DNA of 60,785 bases from Bacillus sp. SD075 (GTDB lineage: Bacteria; Bacillota; Bacilli; Bacillales; DSM-1321): NCBI RefSeq assembly GCF_017355165.1, contig NZ_JADILK010000026.1, positions 1-60,785 on the forward strand, read 5' to 3'. Made by a program: the position numbers and the translations under genes. The notes under the pieces were generated by a model, which searched no databases, had not been told where the DNA came from, and saw only the letters and a list, made by a program, of their open reading frames with translations. Of this stretch, positions 54,944 to 60,785 are shown piece by piece (the first letter of the stretch is position 1; each line of letters starts with the position of its first letter).

Positions 54944-55435
54944 ATGGCTTATAAGGAAATCGGGACATCCATTCAATCTGTTCAACGATCCATCGACCAC
55001 ATTCTTGAGACAGCTGCAAACCTTCCGGATGAAACGATCCGATTCAAGCTTACAGATGATGAATGGTCAATCATGCAGATACTTTCCCATTTAGCTGAGG
55101 CCATTCCTTATTGGTTAGGTGAAGTGGAAAATGTAGTAGCGGTCCCTGGATCCCAATGGGGGCGTGGATTGCAAGATCCGGCCCGCCTGGCAGCAGTTGC
55201 CGATACTGACAAACTTGCTGTTGATGATGTCATGAAGCAAGTGGAGGAGCTTAAATATAAAGTGGAAAGCTGTCTCGGGAAATTAGATGAAGAAACACTA
55301 TCCAAAGAATCACCACACCGAAATTTCGCTAAATTCGGTAACAAACCAGCTTCTTATATAATCGATCACTTCATTGATGAGCATGTTTCAGGACACTATG
55401 ATCAAATTAAGCGAAACCTTTCTAAAATCCAGTGA
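54944..55435 (+). CDS. DinB-fold maleylpyruvate isomerase (thiol-dependent)
   Basis: A 163-residue four-helix DinB/YfiT-type protein. The metal triad is visible as H49 (LSHL) with H147 and H151 (EHVSGHYDQ). Located between the hydrolase and the gentisate dioxygenase, it is the only candidate for the isomerase that turns maleylpyruvate into fumarylpyruvate. Such DinB-type isomerases use a low-molecular-weight thiol (mycothiol in actinobacteria); bacillithiol or cysteine would be expected here. The ribosome site GGGAGGGG lies in the preceding gene. Confidence 0.8.
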   Translation: MAYKEIGTSIQSVQRSIDHILETAANLPDETIRFKLTDDEWSIMQILSHLAEAIPYWLGEVENVVAVPGSQWGRGLQDPARLAAVADTDKLAVDDVMKQVEELKYKVESCLGKLDEETLSKESPHRNFAKFGNKPASYIIDHFIDEHVSGHYDQIKRNLSKIQ

Positions 55436-55467
55436 GGAAATGACAAAAAAAGAAAGTAGGGATTAAT

Positions 55468-56580
55468 ATGGCTGAAAAATCGGAATACATGAATAGTACA
55501 ATCGTAAAAGATTTTACAAAGGATATTCAGCAGTATAACCTTGGGCCACTGTGGGAAGCCATTCCCGCTCTGATGGACCATGAACCTAAACCTCATGCCC
55601 ATGCTTATTTATGGAAAGAAGAGCTTTTGACAAAAAAATTGATGGAAGCAGCTGAAATCTTCACTCCAGACCGAGGTGGGGAGCGAAGAGCCATATATTT
55701 TCAAAACCCTGGCCTTACGTATCGCCAGCCTTGGGGATGGGCTTCGACAACGCAAACGCTTTATGCAGCGGTTCAGCTATTGTTGCCAGGTGAAGTGGCC
55801 CCTTCCCACCGTCACTCCCAAAGTGCACTTCGTTTCATTACGAAGGGTGAAGGTGCCTACACCATCGTTCAGGGAGAAAGGATCTTCATGGAAGAAGGAG
55901 ATTTCTTGATCACGCCTAAAAACCTATGGCATGGTCATGGACATGTTGGAGAAAAGCCAATGATTTGGATGGATGCCCTTGATATTCCAACCATCTATTC
56001 CATAGGTGGCACTTTCTTTGAACCATATCCAGATCGGATTGAAACGCCTAAACGGCCGGATAATTTTTCAGAGCTCCGTTATCAAGGCGGAATGGTTCGT
56101 CCGGTATCCGACCGCTATTCACAAGTGGCACCGCTTGCCAACTACAAGTGGAAAGGCACCAAAGCAGCGATAGAAGGGTTAATGAATTTCGAACCGGACC
56201 CATACGAAGGGTTCGCTGTGGAGTATATCAACCCATCAAATGGCCAAACGGCCAATCCGACGATGGGGGCATGGATGCAGAAACTTCCTAAAGGTTTCCA
56301 TACGAAAGCACATCGCCATACCCATTCCACAATTTATCAAGTGCACCAAGGATCAGGCTATACGGTCATTAATGGGGTGCGTTTTGACTGGTCCAAGGGA
56401 GATTACTTCGTCGTTCCGAATTGGGCCTGGCATGAGCACGTTGCAGAAGTCGATTCTTATTTATTCTCGGTAAACGACCTACCAATAATGGAAAGGTTCG
56501 ATTTGGAACAGCAACAGGCATTAGACGCAAACAATGGTTACCAAAAGGTTGATAGTGAATTCAAGCCTGTTTTGGTTTAA
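55468..56580 (+). CDS. Gentisate 1,2-dioxygenase (bicupin)
   Basis: The 370-residue Fe(II) dioxygenase cleaves gentisate to maleylpyruvate. The first cupin (about 105-165) has HRHSQSALRF and the WHGHGH His pair; the second (about 275-340) also carries AHRHTHSTIYQV and WHEHV. The N-terminal LGPLWEAIPALM is typical. It is in the same run as the isomerase and hydrolase, which supports the assignment over 1-hydroxy-2-naphthoate dioxygenase. Confidence 0.92.
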   Translation: MAEKSEYMNSTIVKDFTKDIQQYNLGPLWEAIPALMDHEPKPHAHAYLWKEELLTKKLMEAAEIFTPDRGGERRAIYFQNPGLTYRQPWGWASTTQTLYAAVQLLLPGEVAPSHRHSQSALRFITKGEGAYTIVQGERIFMEEGDFLITPKNLWHGHGHVGEKPMIWMDALDIPTIYSIGGTFFEPYPDRIETPKRPDNFSELRYQGGMVRPVSDRYSQVAPLANYKWKGTKAAIEGLMNFEPDPYEGFAVEYINPSNGQTANPTMGAWMQKLPKGFHTKAHRHTHSTIYQVHQGSGYTVINGVRFDWSKGDYFVVPNWAWHEHVAEVDSYLFSVNDLPIMERFDLEQQQALDANNGYQKVDSEFKPVLV

Positions 56581-56703
56581 AAATGATCGGTTTGAAAACT
56601 TTCAGAATGATCCTGATGTATATATGGAGTGCCAGTTGAAAACGCTTACTAGGATATTGGTCCACAACATTGTCTAAAACAACTAATTTAGGGGGAATTG
56701 ATG

Positions 56704-57903
56704 ATGAACAAAGAAAAAAAACCATTCATCGTTATCGGTGGGGGAATTGGCGGATTGGCAACTGCTTTAGGAATCGCAGAAACGAAACAGTATGTAAAAG
56801 TCCTGGAACAAGCTCCCGAATTTGGTGAAATTGGTGCAGGGATTCAGCTTGCAGCAAATGCTACCAACGTATTGCAGCGTTTAGGCGTCATGGATAAAAT
56901 CAATGAAATTGCAGTATTTCCAAAAAGGTTGGTGCTGATGGATGCCTTTTCCGGAAAAGAGCTTTCCGCTTTGGATTTAGGTGATGTTTATAAAGAGAGA
57001 TATGGGGCCCCGTACGTTGTTTTGCATCGTTCCGATTTGCATAAAGTACTGGCTGAAGCCTGTGAAAAGAACCCGTATGTCGAACTGGTTACGAATCAAA
57101 CCATTATTGAGTCAGTAGAAAATGAAGGTGAAGTGACAGTTACTTCTGCCAACGGGTCCCAACATTCAGGAACTGCTGTCATCGGAGCAGATGGATTATG
57201 GTCCAAGGCACGGAAACATTTTGTGGAAGATCAGCCGGTCTGCTCTCGATATGTTGCATACAGGGGAGCGATCCCGATGGAAGAGGTTACGAGCCATGGA
57301 GATTTAGATGATGTATATATGTGGATTGGGCCAAACCTTCATCTTGTTCAATATCCGGTTAGAAGGGGAGAACTATACAACCAAGTAGTTGTGTTCAAAA
57401 GCTCTCAATACACGGAAGAAAACGAAAAAACAGATCAATGGGGGACCCCGGAAGAAATGGACCGTGTATTTGCCGGAACTTGTGAGCTTGTTCAAAATGC
57501 GATTTCATTCATTCAAAGGCAACGCCGCTGGCCCATGTATGACCGTTTACCAATTGATAATTGGACAAAAGGAAGAATGACGCTTACGGGCGATGCGGCA
57601 CATCCGATGCTTCAATACTTGGCACAAGGGGCTTGCCAGGCTTTAGAAGATGCAGCTTATTTGTCGGATATGCTTCATAAGCATGGGAATGACATTGAAC
57701 AGGAATTTTTGGAATATCAAGAGGAACGGATTCCGCGTACGGCTCATGTTCAAACGTGCGCAAGAATGTGGGGGGAAATCATTCACAATCCGACCGATGC
57801 AGGCATTCTGCTTCGAGATACGATCCTTGCAGGTCGCACGGATAAGGATTTCCAATTCGTCGATGAATTTCATGGTTACAACAGAACAGCCGCTACAGTA
57901 TAA
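56704..57903 (+). CDS. FAD-dependent hydroxybenzoate hydroxylase (3-hydroxybenzoate 6-hydroxylase-like)
   Basis: A 399-residue single-component flavoprotein monooxygenase. FAD motif IGGGIGGLATALG is near the N-terminus, the DG motif is VIGADGLWSKAR and the second FAD motif is LTGDAAHPML. Adjacent gentisate genes suggest it makes gentisate from 3-hydroxybenzoate; salicylate hydroxylases are close relatives, so the exact substrate is open. ATG 56704 has 8 bases to AGGGGG. A terminator follows at 57964. Confidence 0.88.
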   Translation: MNKEKKPFIVIGGGIGGLATALGIAETKQYVKVLEQAPEFGEIGAGIQLAANATNVLQRLGVMDKINEIAVFPKRLVLMDAFSGKELSALDLGDVYKERYGAPYVVLHRSDLHKVLAEACEKNPYVELVTNQTIIESVENEGEVTVTSANGSQHSGTAVIGADGLWSKARKHFVEDQPVCSRYVAYRGAIPMEEVTSHGDLDDVYMWIGPNLHLVQYPVRRGELYNQVVVFKSSQYTEENEKTDQWGTPEEMDRVFAGTCELVQNAISFIQRQRRWPMYDRLPIDNWTKGRMTLTGDAAHPMLQYLAQGACQALEDAAYLSDMLHKHGNDIEQEFLEYQEERIPRTAHVQTCARMWGEIIHNPTDAGILLRDTILAGRTDKDFQFVDEFHGYNRTAATV

Positions 57904-57963
57904 TCCGTCTTGTTTCATCCAAATACTGTGTTATGGGATTTTATGCATTTGACAAATGGGTCT

Positions 57964-57992
57964 GCCTTTCTTCTATATGAAGAAAGGCTTTT
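57964..57992 (+). terminator. Terminator of the gentisate operon
   Basis: GCCTTTCTTC pairs with GAAGAAAGGC and is followed by TTTT. Confidence 0.75.
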
Positions 57993-58034
57993 GCTGTTTA
58001 TCCTCCAAGCCCCCTGCATTTTTTATAACTTTCC

Positions 58035-58062
58035 TTTACATGGGGAAAATTAGAAGTATAAT
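58035..58062 (+). promoter_or_regulatory. Sigma-A promoter of clpB
   Basis: TTTACA and TATAAT are 16 bases apart, about 75 bases before the clpB start. Confidence 0.65.
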
Positions 58063-58073
58063 GAAAATGTAAA

Positions 58074-58090
58074 GGTCAAAATTGGTCAAA
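58074..58090 (+). promoter_or_regulatory. CtsR operator of clpB
   Basis: GGTCAAAATTGGTCAAA is a perfect direct heptad repeat with 3-base spacing, the CtsR heat-shock repressor site. It starts 12 bases after the -10, covering the transcription start region. Confidence 0.9.
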
Positions 58091-58136
58091 TCGAGTGGAG
58101 ATTCGTTCATGATATAGATGAATGGGAGGCATTAAG

Positions 58137-60725
58137 ATGGATATTAATAAAATGACGGAGAGAACCCAACAGGCGTTCATTGGCGGCCAGGAACTAGCGA
58201 AAGATAGAGGGAATCCCGAGCTGACAGAGTTGCATTTATTAAAAACCTTAATGGAACAGGATGAAAGTTTATTGATCAGGATTTTATCCGAATCTGATAA
58301 ACCGATGAAACTATTTGATATAGAGCTAAATAAGGAACTGGATCGATTACCGGAAGTGAGCGGGGGTGTTTCCCAGGTTTACATGTCATCCTCCCTCCAG
58401 CAAATTTTGACGGCTGCCGAAAATGAAATGCGGATGTGGGAGGATGAATATTTATCTGTCGAACATATACTGCTTGCGTCATTGCAAGTCAATAAAACGA
58501 ATGTAAACAGGCTTTTTTCATTATATGGAATTGATTATGATAAAGCAAAACGGGTTATAAACGATATAAGGGGGAATCAGCGAGTGACCAGTCAAAATCC
58601 TGAAAGCACTTATGAAGTACTGAAAAAATACGGCAGAGATCTCGTTGCTGAGGTTAAATCGGGGAAGGTTGATCCCGTAATAGGTCGAGATACGGAAATC
58701 CGTAACGTCATCCGGATCCTTTCACGTAAAACGAAAAATAATCCTGTATTAATAGGAGAACCGGGAGTAGGTAAAACAGCCATAGTCGAGGGGCTGGCAC
58801 AAAGGATTGTCAGGAAGGATGTACCAGAGGGATTAAAGGACAAGACCGTTTTTTCACTAGATATGAGTGCGCTTGTCGCTGGGGCCAAATTCCGCGGTGA
58901 ATTTGAAGAACGCCTAAAAGCGGTGTTGAATGAAATCAAGAAGAGTGACGGTAAAATTCTTTTATTCATTGATGAATTACACACAATTGTCGGTGCAGGA
59001 AGAACGGATGGCGCACTTGATGCAGGAAATATGTTAAAGCCGATGCTTGCGCGCGGTGAGCTGCATTGTATCGGGGCAACGACCCTTGATGAATATCGAC
59101 AATATATTGAAAAAGATCCTGCTTTGGAACGCCGTTTCCAGCAGGTTCTGGTTCCTGAACCGGATGTGGAAGATACGATTTCTATTTTGCGGGGATTAAA
59201 GGAACGGTTTGAAATTCACCATGGCGTCAGAATACATGATCGGGCGATCGTAGCTGCCTCTGTCCTTTCGAACCGATATATAACCGAGCGATTTTTACCG
59301 GATAAAGCGATAGATCTTGTAGATGAAGCATGTGCGATGATTCGAATGGAAATTGATTCAATGCCGTCCGAGTTGGATGAAATCACGAGAAAAGTCATGC
59401 AACTTGAAATTGAAGAAGCTGCTTTGAAGAATGAGGAGGACCCTCAAAGCAAAGCAAGGCTTGAAGTCCTTCAAAAAGAACTATCAGAACTCCAGGATCA
59501 AGCGAACAGCATGAAATCCAAGTGGCAAATGGAGAAATCAGCGCTTCAAAAGGTGCAGGATCAACGTGAAGAGCTTGAGAAACTGCGTCATGAGCTGGAA
59601 CAAGCAGAGAATGACTATGACCTTAATCGGGCAGCTGAACTTCGGCACGGAAGGATTCCGCAGCTTCAAAAAGAATTGGAAGTAATGGAAGACGAATTGG
59701 AAAAGGAAAAAAAGGAATCACGATTGCTTCGCCAAGAAGTCACAGAGGAGGAAATAGCCTCGATTGTTGCAAGGTGGACGGGGATTCCCATAAGCAAGCT
59801 GGTGGAAAGTGAAAGAGAGAAGCTGCTTCGCCTATCCAATATCCTGCATGAACGCGTAATAGGTCAAGGAGAAGCGGTGGAACTCGTATCCGATGCCGTT
59901 TTAAGAGCAAGAGCTGGAATTAAAGATCCAAACAGACCAATCGGTTCATTCATCTTTCTTGGGCCGACGGGTGTCGGTAAAACCGAATTGGTAAAAGCTT
60001 TGGCAGAAACGTTATTCGATAGTGAAGAACATATGATTCGGATCGATATGTCGGAATATATGGAGAAACATTCTGTGTCCCGCCTTGTTGGTGCACCTCC
60101 TGGATATGTTGGGTTTGAAGAAGGCGGCCAACTTACGGAGGCTATTAGGAGAAACCCATACTCAGTCATATTATTAGACGAAATTGAAAAGGCGCATCCG
60201 GAAGTCTTCAATATTTTGCTGCAAATGTTGGATGATGGAAGAATAACAGACTCTCAAGGCAGAACAATCAACTGTAAAAATACGGTGATCATCATGACTT
60301 CCAATATCGGTTCCCATTTCTTATTGCAGTCCAACCGGGTGGATGGTGGCATTGAAGAAGAAATAAAGGATCAGGTCTTTAAAGAGTTAAGAGGCCATTT
60401 CCGACCGGAATTTTTGAATCGCGTTGATGACATTGTTTTATTCAAACCTCTGACGAAACTAGAAATCGTTGAAATTGTAGATAAGATGGTTCATCAATTA
60501 CAAGTAAGGTTAACGGAACAAAATATAGTCCTGAACGTCACTGAAGCGGCTAAGGAATTCATTGCGGACCAGGGATATGATCCGGTATATGGAGCAAGAC
60601 CGCTGAAGCGATTCATCCAAAAGCATCTGGAAACGAAAATTGCCCGTAAAATCATAGCTGGGACTGTTGAGCTTAAAGAAGGAATAACGATTGATTATGG
60701 TCAGGATGGGTTGGTCCTCATATAA
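58137..60725 (+). CDS. clpB: ATP-dependent disaggregase ClpB
   Basis: The 862-residue Hsp100 chaperone pulls apart protein aggregates with DnaK. An N-domain (1-145) is followed by AAA1 ([17 protein letters not shown]), a long coiled-coil middle domain (about 400-530) and AAA2 ([19 protein letters not shown]). The middle domain marks ClpB rather than ClpC. GGGAGG supports ATG 58137 over 58122. CtsR box and promoter are upstream. B. subtilis itself lacks clpB. Confidence 0.96.
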   Translation: MDINKMTERTQQAFIGGQELAKDRGNPELTELHLLKTLMEQDESLLIRILSESDKPMKLFDIELNKELDRLPEVSGGVSQVYMSSSLQQILTAAENEMRMWEDEYLSVEHILLASLQVNKTNVNRLFSLYGIDYDKAKRVINDIRGNQRVTSQNPESTYEVLKKYGRDLVAEVKSGKVDPVIGRDTEIRNVIRILSRKTKNNPVLIGEPGVGKTAIVEGLAQRIVRKDVPEGLKDKTVFSLDMSALVAGAKFRGEFEERLKAVLNEIKKSDGKILLFIDELHTIVGAGRTDGALDAGNMLKPMLARGELHCIGATTLDEYRQYIEKDPALERRFQQVLVPEPDVEDTISILRGLKERFEIHHGVRIHDRAIVAASVLSNRYITERFLPDKAIDLVDEACAMIRMEIDSMPSELDEITRKVMQLEIEEAALKNEEDPQSKARLEVLQKELSELQDQANSMKSKWQMEKSALQKVQDQREELEKLRHELEQAENDYDLNRAAELRHGRIPQLQKELEVMEDELEKEKKESRLLRQEVTEEEIASIVARWTGIPISKLVESEREKLLRLSNILHERVIGQGEAVELVSDAVLRARAGIKDPNRPIGSFIFLGPTGVGKTELVKALAETLFDSEEHMIRIDMSEYMEKHSVSRLVGAPPGYVGFEEGGQLTEAIRRNPYSVILLDEIEKAHPEVFNILLQMLDDGRITDSQGRTINCKNTVIIMTSNIGSHFLLQSNRVDGGIEEEIKDQVFKELRGHFRPEFLNRVDDIVLFKPLTKLEIVEIVDKMVHQLQVRLTEQNIVLNVTEAAKEFIADQGYDPVYGARPLKRFIQKHLETKIARKIIAGTVELKEGITIDYGQDGLVLI

Positions 60726-60770
60726 AAACGTTGAAATGGAGTTTACCCGTAAGCGAAATACGGTATAACA

Positions 60771-60785
60771 AAAAAGGATGTCCTT
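60771..60785 (+). terminator. Possible start of the clpB terminator, cut by the window end
   Basis: AAAAAAGGATGTCCTT at the edge could be one arm and loop of a hairpin. The right side is outside the window. Confidence 0.3.

Overview
The window is a chromosomal segment of a low-to-moderate GC, endospore-forming Bacillaceae, probably close to Bacillus/Peribacillus simplex. This rests on gene content and order: comK beside an IDEAL-domain gene, yhjD-yhjE-sip-addB-addA, a complete gerP spore-coat operon with a sigma-K-type promoter, yisL/yisN/asnO, the yitK-yitS-yitT-yitU-yitV-yitW neighbourhood, argCJBD-carAB-argF-yjzC, and a CtsR-box clpB. No rRNA, tRNA, CRISPR array or prophage was seen. The species assignment is an inference.

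Layout. 1-5.0 kb: comK region, a decayed MBL (ComEC-like)/DUF3006 pair, a GAF-STAS regulator, divergent yhjD/yhjE around a LexA-type box, and signal peptidase I. 5.1-12.4 kb: addB-addA, recombinational repair. 12.4-15.9 kb: an orphan TrpB-like enzyme, then gerPABCDEF on the minus strand. 15.9-20.8 kb: a frameshifted acyl-CoA ligase, an orphan coding fragment, an 18-T tract, an MFS transporter, a DUF418 membrane protein and yisL. 20.8-23.5 kb: yisN and asparagine synthetase. 23.5-31.7 kb: a maltodextrin locus (cytoplasmic neopullulanase-like enzyme, solute-binding lipoprotein, membrane-anchored amylase-like protein, alpha-glucosidase, LacI regulator) with no permease genes. 31.7-40.5 kb: MBL hydrolase, stress-type SDR, YajQ-family protein, small proteins, DegV, YitT, HAD phosphatase, hydrolase, YitW and MoaA. 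40.7-51.1 kb: an Fnr-like Fe-S regulator divergent from the complete ornithine-to-citrulline arginine operon. 51.1-52.5 kb: mobile-element debris (IS1182-type fragment, structured dispersed repeat, internally deleted IS3-type element). 52.6-58.0 kb: yjzC, then an IclR regulator divergent from a gentisate / hydroxybenzoate catabolic operon. 58.1-60.7 kb: clpB.

How the genes work together. The arginine block encodes N-acetylglutamate to ornithine (ArgC, J, B, D), a dedicated carbamoyl-phosphate synthetase (CarA, CarB) and ornithine carbamoyltransferase (ArgF). I see tandem ARG-box-like operators of the same geometry before both argC and carA. The gentisate block encodes a ring hydroxylase, gentisate 1,2-dioxygenase, a DinB-fold maleylpyruvate isomerase and fumarylpyruvate hydrolase, enough to take a hydroxybenzoate to pyruvate and fumarate.

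The most unusual item is the amylase-like protein at 27093-28628. It has an export signal and a C-terminal membrane anchor, but all three GH13 catalytic acids are replaced (N215, D244, G311), and so are two conserved active-site His positions. It sits between a solute-binding lipoprotein without a transporter and an intact alpha-glucosidase. It may be a surface glucan-binding or sensing pseudoenzyme rather than a hydrolase.
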